The notes under the pieces: generated by a model
Told to the model about the DNA's origin: nothing
Seen by the model: only the letters and a program-made list of their open reading frames with translations
Databases searched by the model: none
Translations under genes and position numbers: made by a program
NCBI GenBank assembly: GCA_024231975.1
Contig: JAAEQB010000012.1
Span: 248,001 to 312,000 of the forward strand
Length of the DNA stretch: 64,000 nucleotides
Source: Allobosea sp.
GTDB lineage: Bacteria; Pseudomonadota; Alphaproteobacteria; Rhizobiales; Beijerinckiaceae
Direction of reading: 5' to 3'
Part shown: piece by piece, positions 8,341 to 15,483 of the stretch
How the letters are laid out: each line of letters opens with the position of its first letter
Position numbering within the stretch: position 1 is the stretch's first letter

Positions 8341-9680
8341 AGCCCCTCGACACGCCACTTGGTCCCGAGGCACGAGCCGCCACGACCGCCGCGGGTACGG
8401 GTGGGAAGGGTCAGCTCAAGCGCCTGTCGAGCGGCGAGCGTGACGAGCGCGGCGCCGCCTTCAACGCGCTGCTCAAGAATCGCGGCCTGAAGACCGCAGA
8501 CGGAAAGGCGTCCTCGACCGATATTGCAGGCAAGCCGGCTGCGATCCCGCTCGAAGTCAATGACGACAAGGCGAAGCTGGTTGGCGACATGCTGGCGGCG
8601 ACCGGCGGGCCCCTCGATCCCGGGCAAGCCACTCCGGGTGCCGATCCGGTTGCGGCCGCGGTCGCCATGCTCACCGCGCCTCTGCCGTCCAAAGGCAAGC
8701 CTGCGGAGGCCGTCACGGATGCCGAGGATCCTGCTTCTCCGCAGTTCCCGAGACCGGAACGCGCTCTTTCCGCCATGCTCGGTGACGATAGCCGTGCCGA
8801 ACCGCATGGGAGCGATGACAGCCACCTCCCTGGGCCCGGGCAGGCCGGAACCAGGCAGGCAGGCCCCGCCATGCCGAGCGACGTCAAGGCAGCCGCGTCC
8901 GATCCGTCGGCGTTCACGCGCCTCGCCGCCGCGCTCAAGGATACGAAGGCACCGCAAGACCTTCCGGCGCCGCATGCCGCGGCGAGCGAGCAGAACCAGG
9001 CCCAGGCCGGCGCCGACGAGCGCGGCAAGGCTCAGCCTGCCGCGCGCGGCTCCGAGAACACGGCACCCATGATCATCGCCATCACCCATCAGGAGACGCA
9101 TCTGCCCCCGGTGATGAAGCTCTCGCCTTTCCAGCAAGTGGTCGAACCCATACGGCAGGCCGCGGCCGAGCTCGCCTCCTCAGGCCCGGTCTATGCCGCC
9201 CTCGAGCCGGATTCCCTGAAGCCGAGCGAGATCTCCATGCCGACCAAGCTGCTCCATCTCGAGCTGCGTCCGGTCGAGCTGGGAACGATCACCGTCAAGC
9301 TCCGCTTGTCTCAGGGAGGCATGGACATACGCATCGAGACGAGCAGGGCCGAGACCGCGACCATGCTCGGTCAGGACAAGGAAGCGTTGCGCGATGTCAT
9401 CCGGGCCAGCGGCTATTCGCCCGACACCGTCTCGATCGAGGCCATCCATGTCGAGGTGACGCCGGGCGACTGGCAACGCGGCCAGCATCGCCAGGACGAT
9501 CAGCAGATCCAGACAGCCAACGGTCGCGAAGGCGAACGCGGCTTCAACGAGTTCCGCCAGGAGCAGGGCCGCGAAGCCCCGCGCCGAGGCTGGGAGCCCG
9601 ATGTCCCTCCCAGCAAGGAAGAACACCATGAAATGGCAGAGAGCGGCCGCGCTAGCAACGATCCTCATCTCTACCTTTAG
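8337..9680 (+). CDS. fliK: Flagellar hook-length control protein FliK (rhizobial MotD)
   Basis: FliK is secreted during hook assembly, measures hook length and triggers the FlhB specificity switch. The 447-aa protein has a poorly conserved Ala/Pro/Gly-rich N-terminal two thirds and a C-terminal Flg_hook domain with LELRPVELGTITVKL at about residues 300-325, the core FliK signature. The start at 8337 sits in the ATGA overlap with motC; upstream extension of the frame would run into motC. In Sinorhizobium the equivalent gene was first named motD. Its 3' end is overlapped by 53 bases by the next gene, in a different frame. Confidence 0.9.
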   Translation: MKPLDTPLGPEARAATTAAGTGGKGQLKRLSSGERDERGAAFNALLKNRGLKTADGKASSTDIAGKPAAIPLEVNDDKAKLVGDMLAATGGPLDPGQATPGADPVAAAVAMLTAPLPSKGKPAEAVTDAEDPASPQFPRPERALSAMLGDDSRAEPHGSDDSHLPGPGQAGTRQAGPAMPSDVKAAASDPSAFTRLAAALKDTKAPQDLPAPHAAASEQNQAQAGADERGKAQPAARGSENTAPMIIAITHQETHLPPVMKLSPFQQVVEPIRQAAAELASSGPVYAALEPDSLKPSEISMPTKLLHLELRPVELGTITVKLRLSQGGMDIRIETSRAETATMLGQDKEALRDVIRASGYSPDTVSIEAIHVEVTPGDWQRGQHRQDDQQIQTANGREGERGFNEFRQEQGREAPRRGWEPDVPPSKEEHHEMAESGRASNDPHLYL

Positions 9681-10209
9681 CCTCGTCGGACCCGCCGCGG
9701 CTCAGACCGTCTGCGAGGCGCACATGATCCGCGCCTCCAAGGCCTATGACATCCCGCTCGGCGTGCTCTATTCGGTCGGCCTCACCGAAAGCGGCCGGCG
9801 TGACTCGCTGCAGCCCCATGCGCTCAACATCCACGGCCGCGCCTTCTTCGGAACGTCGAAGGAGGAGGCGCTGAGGGAGTTCAAGGCCGCTCGCGCCCGC
9901 GGTCAGACGTTGATCGACATCGGCTGCATGCAGATCAATCATCATTACCATCGCAAGGAATTCCCCAGCCTCGATGCGATGTTCGACCCGGCGCAGAACG
10001 TCGAGTACTCCGCAAAGTTCCTGAAGCGCCTGAAGGCGAGCCACGAGACCTGGACCATGGCGGTCGCGCGCTATCATGCCGGACCGCACAATAATCCGGC
10101 CCAGCAGCGCTATGTCTGCACGGTCATCCGCAATATGGTCGCGACCGGCTTCGGCCAATGGACCGGCAACGCGAAATCTTTCTGCGGCTCGAAATACGCC
10201 GCGCTTTGA
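9628..10209 (+). CDS. Periplasmic lytic transglycosylase, SLT family, flagellar-associated
   Basis: This enzyme cleaves peptidoglycan, probably to open a path for the rod; alphaproteobacterial FlgJ lacks a muramidase domain, and such SLT proteins are thought to supply the function. The 193-aa product has a signal peptide (residues 1 to about 26, ending PAAAQ) and an SLT fold: catalytic Glu in VGLTESGR, a GCMQINH motif, and the AVARYHAGPHN segment. ATG at 9628 has AAGGAAG about 8 bases upstream and yields the signal peptide. The start lies 53 bases inside the fliK 3' end, so it is co-transcribed with fliK. Confidence 0.88.
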   Translation: MKWQRAAALATILISTFSLVGPAAAQTVCEAHMIRASKAYDIPLGVLYSVGLTESGRRDSLQPHALNIHGRAFFGTSKEEALREFKAARARGQTLIDIGCMQINHHYHRKEFPSLDAMFDPAQNVEYSAKFLKRLKASHETWTMAVARYHAGPHNNPAQQRYVCTVIRNMVATGFGQWTGNAKSFCGSKYAAL

Positions 10210-10306
10210 TGTCGGCGGTAGACCGGACCGGGGAATGCCGGGGCGATCCGTTCGCCGGCCGCACCGCGGCGGGCGTCCATCGCGCCCGCCAGGCCTCTCC
10301 TCGCAG

Positions 10307-11932
10307 ATGAGGCCTATGATGCCGACCGTCATCGATATCGGCATCATCGCCGCTGCCGGCGTCCTGATGCATGGCTGGTTCAGTTCACACCCGATCCAGC
10401 AGCTCGGTCTCACCACCTTTGCGATCGTCGCCGCCGCACGGGTTGCGGCCTCCCTCTTTGCCCTGGCCGCCATCTACGGCCTGGGGACGATCGGCTTCGA
10501 TCTTTTCCTGAGCGGTCTCGGCCGGCGGGTCATCGGATCGGCCGTCACCCTGCCGATGCTGGCCTGTCTGCTTCTCGTGCTCCGCAGCGATGCCCGCGCA
10601 CGCGACGAGGCCAGGGAGCGCGATGCCGCCGCGCGCACGGACTCGCTGACCGGCCTGCCGAACAGGCGCGCCCTGAAAGAGTATATCGAAGCACTCGCGC
10701 AGCAGGAGCGCGCCGAGCCGCAGACCATCGTCCTTGTCGAGACCGTCAACATCGCCGATGTCGCCTCGATTCACGGCGACGATTGGGGCGACAGCTTCTG
10801 GCCGAGCCTGGCGCAGGAGATCGTCACCGGCGAGATCGGCGCGGCGCTCGAGCCCTATCGCCCGCGCATCTTCTTGTTCGGCGATGCGACGCTCGCGATC
10901 GTGCTGCACGGCGCGAGCGCACAGGACATCGAGGATGCAGGCCTTCTGACCCGGCTCCATGCCGGGCTGTCGGCGCTGTTCCAGAGCACCGAGAAGGGGC
11001 TGGTCCCGCATCTCAGGATCGGTGCCGCCAATCTGGAGGCGCAATCGCCGCAGACCGTCTCCTCGATCCTGCGGACCATCAGCCTGGCGCTTCAGGGCAG
11101 CGACAGCCCGGTCCAGATCTTCCCGCGCTCCCTGGCCGAGAAGGCGCTGGCCGACGAGCGCCTGCGCCTGATGCTGGTGGAATGGATCAGAAGCGCCACG
11201 CCGCCGCTTGCCTATCAGCCGAAGCTCGAGATGCGCAGCGGGCAGATGGTCGGCGCCGAAGCCCTGCTTCGCGCGGACGATGCCGGCGGCAGGCCGCTAT
11301 CGCCCTACTACGTCTTCGAGATCGCCGCGCGTCACCGGATGCTGATCGAGCTGGAATGGTCGACGATCGAGGCGGTCGTCCGCGACCTGCGCGACCTTCA
11401 CGGCTTTGGCCCCGATTTCCATCTCGCGGTCAATGTTTCGGCCTCGTCCTTCGCCACGGCCGGTTTCGGCGAGCGTGTCGTCACGCTCCTGCGCGAATGG
11501 GAGGTGCCGGCGCATCGCCTGTCCATCGAGGTCACCGAAACGAGCAAGATGCCGACGATCAACACCGTGCAGCAGAACTTCGATGCGCTCAGCCAGGCCG
11601 GCATCAGGCTGTCTCTGGACGATTTCGGAACCGGCTATGCGGCGCTGACCCTGCTCGCACGCTTCCCCTTCGCCGAGGTCAAGATCGATCACTGGATGAC
11701 CGCGAGGCTGAACCAGACGCGGATCAGGGAAGCGGTCGCGCTCGCCTTCGAGAGCGCCCGGCGCTATGGCGCAAAGCTCGTGACCGAGGGGATCGAGACG
11801 GAAGAGCAGCGACGGTTGCTGATACAGATGGGCGTCGAGTTCGGCCAGGGATATCTTTATTCCGTTGCTATCCCGCTGCCGCTATTGGCCGATTTCCACT
11901 CGCGCCGCAATGTGCCCGGCGCGACTGTCTAG
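10307..11932 (+). CDS. Membrane GGDEF-EAL protein, probable c-di-GMP phosphodiesterase
   Basis: The protein has two or three N-terminal membrane segments (within about residues 5-100), a GGDEF-type domain beginning DSLTGLPNRRAL, and a C-terminal EAL domain. The diguanylate cyclase signature is lost: the position of GGDEF reads FGDAT. The EAL domain keeps EALLR, NVSASSF, EVTETS, DDFGTGY and EGIETEEQ, so phosphodiesterase activity is expected, perhaps with the GGDEF part as a regulatory domain. ATGs at 10307, 10316 and 10319 are all possible starts; the last has the best-spaced AGG. It lies 97 bases after the flagellar transglycosylase, suggesting a role in the motile-sessile switch. Confidence 0.88.
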   Translation: MRPMMPTVIDIGIIAAAGVLMHGWFSSHPIQQLGLTTFAIVAAARVAASLFALAAIYGLGTIGFDLFLSGLGRRVIGSAVTLPMLACLLLVLRSDARARDEARERDAAARTDSLTGLPNRRALKEYIEALAQQERAEPQTIVLVETVNIADVASIHGDDWGDSFWPSLAQEIVTGEIGAALEPYRPRIFLFGDATLAIVLHGASAQDIEDAGLLTRLHAGLSALFQSTEKGLVPHLRIGAANLEAQSPQTVSSILRTISLALQGSDSPVQIFPRSLAEKALADERLRLMLVEWIRSATPPLAYQPKLEMRSGQMVGAEALLRADDAGGRPLSPYYVFEIAARHRMLIELEWSTIEAVVRDLRDLHGFGPDFHLAVNVSASSFATAGFGERVVTLLREWEVPAHRLSIEVTETSKMPTINTVQQNFDALSQAGIRLSLDDFGTGYAALTLLARFPFAEVKIDHWMTARLNQTRIREAVALAFESARRYGAKLVTEGIETEEQRRLLIQMGVEFGQGYLYSVAIPLPLLADFHSRRNVPGATV

Positions 11933-11976
11933 AGCATCGTGCCGAAAAGTGGATCCGGTTTTCGGCACGATGCTCT
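11931..11976. repeat. Perfect inverted repeat (18-bp arms) after EAL gene
   Basis: AGAGCATCGTGCCGAAAA and its exact complement are separated by GTGGATCCGG. This matches a widespread Rhizobiales dispersed repeat that commonly reads AGAGCAT...CCGAAAA with a GTGGATCCGG-type loop. Its first two bases are shared with the EAL stop codon (TAG at 11930-11932). It may terminate or stabilise the message. The following stretch up to 12204 holds no gene I can support. Confidence 0.85.
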
Positions 11977-12204
11977 AAGTGTCTGTCCCCTTGTCATCAC
12001 GGGGATTTCGGAGGGCGACAGCGTAGACGTCGTTCTCCGTTTCGTCGTTCCCGGCCCGCCAGATGTCACGGGCAAGCGAAGCGCTTGCCTGCGGGGCAGG
12101 TAACCTTCCCCAGCCGCTGGATTGCCATCCTCGGAGCGCTGGTCTGGTGCTGGCCGTGATCGCGGTGTGATTGTCGACGAGCGGTCATGTCGGGACCGGA
12201 CAAG

Positions 12205-12232
12205 AAAAGGCGGCGCTCTGGCGCCGCCTTTT
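12205..12232 (-). terminator. Strong intrinsic terminator (bidirectional form)
   Basis: A 12-bp perfect stem, AAAAGGCGGCGC paired with GCGCCGCCTTTT, closes on TCTG. Runs of A and T on the two sides let it work in both directions. It lies 47 bases past the stop of the small minus-strand gene at 12279, its likely target. Confidence 0.85.
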
Positions 12233-12278
12233 CATTTGATCCGTCGGTGTCGCAGCCCGAAGATCGAGGCAGGCCCGC

Positions 12279-12473
12279 TCAGCAGGCCCGGCATTGGAAG
12301 GGCTCGACCTGCGCCCTGCCCTGCTGGATGACGATCCGCTCGGCCGCGCCGCCGGGGCGAACCCGGATCACCCCCTCATCCTCGCATTCGTCGAGGAAAT
12401 AGGCGGGGAGTCCGGCGCGCAGGGCCTTCTCGATCGATTGCCTGTGGAATTGCTGCAGCTTCTCTTGGTTCAT
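12279..12473 (-). CDS. Small hypothetical protein (64 aa)
   Basis: I do not recognise a family. The product is soluble and acidic/basic mixed, beginning MNQEKLQQFHRQSIEKAL, with three cysteines: one in a DECEDEG segment and two in the C-terminal FQCRAC, a possible metal- or redox-active pair. The start at 12473 is supported by GGAG about 16 bases upstream (spacing a little long). A strong terminator lies 47 bases downstream, which favours a real transcribed gene. It is divergent from the AhpD-like gene at 12665. Confidence 0.55.
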   Translation of the reverse strand: MNQEKLQQFHRQSIEKALRAGLPAYFLDECEDEGVIRVRPGGAAERIVIQQGRAQVEPFQCRAC

Positions 12474-12664
12474 GGCGGGCTCCGCTTCACAGGAGACGAT
12501 GGCACCCTTTGACTGGCATTTGGGGGCTGACCTGGTTTCTTCAAGCGCGGATATGGCAGGAGGGGGCTCCGGCACCGCCTCAGGGCTGGTGCCCGTTTGC
12601 CCCGCTGCCTAACAATCGTCGCCGGCCGATCACCGGGCCGATCTCACGACGGAAGGGCAGCGCC

Positions 12665-13027
12665 ATGCTGGACTGGACCACCTATCGCACCGAGCTGAAG
12701 GCCCGCGTCGGCGATTTCGGCAAGGCTGCGCCGGACGCGCTTCGCGGCTATGTCGCGCTGGCCGGCGGGGCGGCCAAGACGACGCATCTTGACGCCCGCA
12801 CGCGCGAACTGATCTCGCTGGCCGTCGCCGTCACCACGCGCTGCGACGGCTGCATCACCACCCATGTCGATGCCGCGATCAAGGCCGGTGTCAGCCGCGA
12901 GGAGATCGCCGAGGCGCTCGGCGTCGCGATCGCGCTGAACGCGGGAGCGGCGCTGGTCTATTCGGCGCGGACGCTCGACTGCTTCGAGCAGATGACGGCC
13001 CCTGCCCCGGCGCCGGCAACCGACTAA
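12665..13027 (+). CDS. AhpD-like carboxymuconolactone decarboxylase family protein
   Basis: This 120-aa protein belongs to the CMD/AhpD all-helical fold, whose members act as peroxiredoxin-linked disulfide reductases or lactone decarboxylases. The redox signature is complete: Cys60-x-x-Cys63 with His67 (RCDGCITTH), and the preceding TRELISLAVAV helix is typical. The presence of CxxC plus the downstream His favours an alkylhydroperoxidase-type thiol function over lactone decarboxylation. The start at 12665 has GGAAGG 8-13 bases upstream; an upstream extension of the frame carries no domain. It stands alone, so the partner peroxiredoxin is not evident. Confidence 0.85.
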   Translation: MLDWTTYRTELKARVGDFGKAAPDALRGYVALAGGAAKTTHLDARTRELISLAVAVTTRCDGCITTHVDAAIKAGVSREEIAEALGVAIALNAGAALVYSARTLDCFEQMTAPAPAPATD

Positions 13028-13176
13028 GGCCGGCCTCTCTCCGAAGGAGCCGTCGCCTGCCTCCGAAGGGGCTCACGCGAGCGCCATATTGCCGTGACAG
13101 ATTGAGCGGGAGGCGCGGAACGCCTTTGGGCGTTCCGTCGTTTCCTCGTCGACCGCAACGGAACCAGGAGGACGAG

Positions 13177-13395
13177 ATGAGTCATACTGGCAAGGCCGAG
13201 CGCGAGATCCGCAAGATCGCCTACGCGCTCTGGATGGAGGAAGGGCAGCCGGAAGGCCGCGACCATGAGCACTGGGAAGCGGCGAAGGCGATCTGGACCT
13301 TCCGCAACCGCAGCGAGGAGATCGTCGATCACGGCGCGGAGGATGAGCTCAAGGGCGAGCGCACCCGTCGCCGCGAGCAGGAATGGCTGTCCTGA
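13177..13395 (+). CDS. DUF2934 domain protein
   Basis: A 72-aa acidic, highly charged protein. Residues 8-35 (IRKIAYALWMEEGQPEG, then HEHW) match the DUF2934 pattern, a short domain of unknown function frequent in rhizobia and often adjacent to stress genes. AGGAGG lies just upstream of the ATG at 13177. The remaining C-terminus is Arg/Glu rich. No function can be given. Confidence 0.8.
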   Translation: MSHTGKAEREIRKIAYALWMEEGQPEGRDHEHWEAAKAIWTFRNRSEEIVDHGAEDELKGERTRRREQEWLS

Positions 13396-13536
13396 CCAGG
13401 CTCCGCAGGGCTGAGGCTCGCCCGCAGCCCTGCCATTCGCCCTCCGCATGATCGCAGCCGAAGACAAGCGCTCGCGCCACGCCCACATTGTGGTCGAAGC
13501 GGCGCCCGTCTTTGTCGGTGCCAGCGGAGGAGAAAC

Positions 13537-13833
13537 ATGACGCAACATGTGGAGGCCGGCCGGGCTGAGGTCGTCGAACGGCCCGAGACTGGGCGATTCG
13601 AGCTCGATTTCCCGGGCGGACAGGCTTTCGCCGTCTATCGCAGCGACGGCGACCGGATCGTCGTAACCCATACCAAGGTTCCGCCCGCCTTCAACGGGCG
13701 CGGCATCGGCTCGCAGCTGGCGGAGGGCATCTTCAGGATCGCCCGGGCCAGCAGGCGGCGCGTCGTGCCACGCTGCTCCTTTGTCGCGGACTGGGCGCGG
13801 CGCCATCCCGATTATTCGGATGTGCTGGCCTGA
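13537..13833 (+). CDS. YjdJ-type GNAT-like N-acetyltransferase
   Basis: A 98-aa minimal GNAT-fold protein of the YjdJ/human GTLF3B type. Visible family features are the HTKVPPAFNGRGIGSQLAEG acetyl-CoA pyrophosphate-loop region (RGIGS at about residues 56-60) and the C-terminal VVPRCSFVADWARRHPDY. These proteins bind acetyl-CoA but most have no known acceptor. AGGAG lies 5-9 bases before the ATG. It is followed on the same strand by a thioesterase gene after 71 bases, a loose pairing. Confidence 0.82.
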   Translation: MTQHVEAGRAEVVERPETGRFELDFPGGQAFAVYRSDGDRIVVTHTKVPPAFNGRGIGSQLAEGIFRIARASRRRVVPRCSFVADWARRHPDYSDVLA

Positions 13834-13904
13834 CTACAGGTCCCCGATCTTGCCTTGCCTGCGGTGATCGCGTTTGAAGGCTCCATCGCAGAACGGGGCC
13901 TGCC

Positions 13905-14333
13905 ATGCCGGACGCACTCGCCATCACCGATTTTCCGCTGCGGGCGCAGGACAAGCTCCGCTATGGCGACACCGACCGGCAGGGGCACATCAACAACGCG
14001 GTGTTCTCGACATTCCTCGAAACCGGGCGCGTCGAGCTGATCTATGATCGCACCCGCCGGCTGGTCGAGCCGGGGGCGGCCTTCGTCATCGCCCGGCTTG
14101 AGCTGGATTTCCGGGCGGAATTGCTCTGGCCCGGCGAGGTCGAGATCGGCACGCGCATCGCTTCGATCGGCCGCAGCTCGGTCCGGCTCGAGCAGGCGAT
14201 CTTCCAGGGCGAGCGCTGCGTCGCCAGCGGCATCACGGTGATGGTTCAGATGGACGAGACGACGCGCAAGGCACGGCCATTTTCCGAGGCGGTGAGGGAG
14301 CAACTGGCGCAACTCGCCGCGCCGGCTGCCTGA
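13905..14333 (+). CDS. Hotdog-fold acyl-CoA thioesterase
   Basis: A 142-aa member of the 4-hydroxybenzoyl-CoA thioesterase/YbgC-like hotdog family, which hydrolyses acyl-CoA thioesters in the cytoplasm. The N-terminal RYGDTDRQGHINNAVF motif carries the catalytic Asp and the HINN signature, followed by the LELDFRAELLWPGEVEI strand pair. Length is normal. The acyl substrate cannot be inferred; no acyl-CoA pathway genes adjoin it. It converges with the GFA gene, with only 6 bases between stops. Confidence 0.85.
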   Translation: MPDALAITDFPLRAQDKLRYGDTDRQGHINNAVFSTFLETGRVELIYDRTRRLVEPGAAFVIARLELDFRAELLWPGEVEIGTRIASIGRSSVRLEQAIFQGERCVASGITVMVQMDETTRKARPFSEAVREQLAQLAAPAA

Positions 14334-14339
14334 TCCGCT

Positions 14340-14777
14340 TTACGCCTCCGGCCATCCCACCAGCTCGGTCGGCGTCCACCGCGCCTTGCGGCGCTCGCGT
14401 CGCCCTTCCAGCGCCTCGCCGCTGAAATCGCGCGGTTCGGCCGGCTTGGTGAAACGGGCGCGTTCGTCGAGCGCATCGATATTGATCGTGGTCCAGGCCT
14501 TGCCGGCCTCGGTCATCAGCATGGCGACGTAGACGCCGCAGCGGCGGCAGAGGACGACCTCCGAGGCTCCGAACCCAAAACGATAGCGCTGGAGCTCGAC
14601 CGGTTCATGCACGACGAGGCGGGCCTGAGCCTTGGGATCGGAAACCGTCCGGGCATTGTGCTTGCGGCAGAAGGAGCACTGGCAGGCGCCGACAACCTCC
14701 TCCTCGGGCGGGCGTGGCAGCGTCAATTCAAGCCCGATCGCGCCGCAATGACAGGCGCCGTTCAAGCGATGCGTCAT
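14340..14777 (-). CDS. GFA family (glutathione-dependent formaldehyde-activating enzyme-like) protein
   Basis: A 145-aa zinc-binding protein of the GFA/CENP-V fold. Zinc ligands are visible as CHCG near residue 9, the CQCSFCRKH cluster at about residues 32-40, and CRRCG at about 77-81. Most members are not true Gfa enzymes, and no formaldehyde dehydrogenase gene is nearby, so formaldehyde metabolism is not supported. A GAGAGG motif precedes the start. The gene is divergent from the small gene at 14924 that leads into the kdp region. Confidence 0.85.
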   Translation of the reverse strand: MTHRLNGACHCGAIGLELTLPRPPEEEVVGACQCSFCRKHNARTVSDPKAQARLVVHEPVELQRYRFGFGASEVVLCRRCGVYVAMLMTEAGKAWTTINIDALDERARFTKPAEPRDFSGEALEGRRERRKARWTPTELVGWPEA

Positions 14778-14923
14778 GCGGGCCTCTCCTCGTTGCGCAT
14801 TGTCATATCACAGCAATCATAGGCTGCGACAAAACCCATCAAAACAACTGATTTGATACCGCATCGAATCGGGGGAACGGAATCGCTCCCGCCGCGTTCG
14901 AAGCCAAAATGCGGGAGGACATC

Positions 14924-15085
14924 ATGAGCAGCCTTGTTACGGTCTCGGCGCTGTTCCTGGCCGGCGGCCTATCCGCGGTGACCATGGGGGCTGCGCCCCT
15001 GCAAGGCGTTCTCAACGATTTCTTCTGGGCCGGCCTCGCATTGTCCGGCTTCCTCGCCATCGTCGGGCTGGAAGCGGCCAGCTGA
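14924..15085 (+). CDS. Small hydrophobic membrane protein upstream of kdp (53 aa)
   Basis: A short gene with GGGAGG 6-11 bases before its ATG. The 53-aa product has two hydrophobic stretches, about residues 4-24 and 33-49, separated by LQGVLNDFFW, consistent with a two-pass inner-membrane peptide. I recognise no family. It is on the same strand as, and 198 bases before, the tiny genes that open the kdp operon, so it may be a Kdp-associated small subunit or an unrelated leader gene. A long antisense frame over the same bases has no family features and is taken as a shadow. Confidence 0.6.
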   Translation: MSSLVTVSALFLAGGLSAVTMGAAPLQGVLNDFFWAGLALSGFLAIVGLEAAS

Positions 15086-15109
15086 AGCACGCCGTCCCGA
15101 CATTTCAAG

Positions 15110-15203
15110 TTCCTCTTATGAGTTTAGTGCCCAGCGGGCGACGCCTCTGGCGTGTCTAGTTTCGCACCGGGGTTCCGTCGGGCATCTTTACGTTTCCCTT
15201 ATG
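15110..15203 (+). promoter_or_regulatory. Possible kdp control region with an imperfect direct repeat
   Basis: Two related 11-mers, TTCCTCTTATG at 15110-15120 and TTTCCCTTATG at 15193-15203, agree at 9 of 11 positions and start 83 bases apart in the gap before the first tiny kdp gene. KdpE is encoded in the same locus, so these could be KdpE sites, but this is inference only and no -35/-10 pair is certain. Confidence 0.3.
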
Positions 15204-15283
15204 CCCCCGCCTGCCCTTCCCGCTCGACCGTTTAGCAGCCCCGGCACCACATCTCCGGTCTGAAACCAGGCTGGAGGTCCGTC

Positions 15284-15367
15284 ATGGCCGATATCGTCTT
15301 TCTCGCGCTCGGAGCCGGGGCCTTTGCGCTCTTCGGCTGGTACGCAGCGCTGCTGCGCAAGGTCTGA
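15284..15367 (+). CDS. KdpF-like single-span membrane peptide (27 aa)
   Basis: A tiny gene with CTGGAGG 7-13 bases before its ATG. The product begins MADIVFLALGAGAF and ends WYAALLRKV: one hydrophobic span then a basic tail, the same layout as KdpF. It ends 4 bases before kdpF, so both would be translated from the same message. It may be a diverged KdpF duplicate or a separate accessory peptide of the Kdp ATPase. Confidence 0.65.
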   Translation: MADIVFLALGAGAFALFGWYAALLRKV

Positions 15368-15371
15368 CGCC

Positions 15372-15458
15372 ATGGGCCTGACCTTGCTCTATGCCGCCGC
15401 CGCCCTCGGGCTCGCAATCTACATGGTCGCCGCGCTGCTGCGCCCCGACCGTTTCTGA
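15372..15458 (+). CDS. kdpF: Potassium-transporting ATPase small subunit KdpF
   Basis: KdpF is a single-span peptide that stabilises the KdpABC complex. The 28-aa product has one membrane span (LLYAAAALGLAIYMVAALL) and ends with the signature LLRPDRF, closely like the LLRPE-F ending of other KdpF proteins. It lies 25 bases upstream of kdpA, the canonical position. It is so short that automated annotation would easily miss it. Confidence 0.88.
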   Translation: MGLTLLYAAAALGLAIYMVAALLRPDRF

Positions 15459-15483
15459 GACAACAAGAAAAAGGAGACCTCGC

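Noticed and set aside
13024..13806. 260-codon reverse-strand frame across the DUF2934 and GNAT-like genes
   Set aside because: Both plus-strand genes have ribosome binding sites and family motifs; the reverse frame has neither.
14839..15108. 89-codon minus-strand frame opposite the 53-aa membrane gene
   Set aside because: No start-site support or family pattern; the plus-strand frame has a strong ribosome binding site and two hydrophobic segments.
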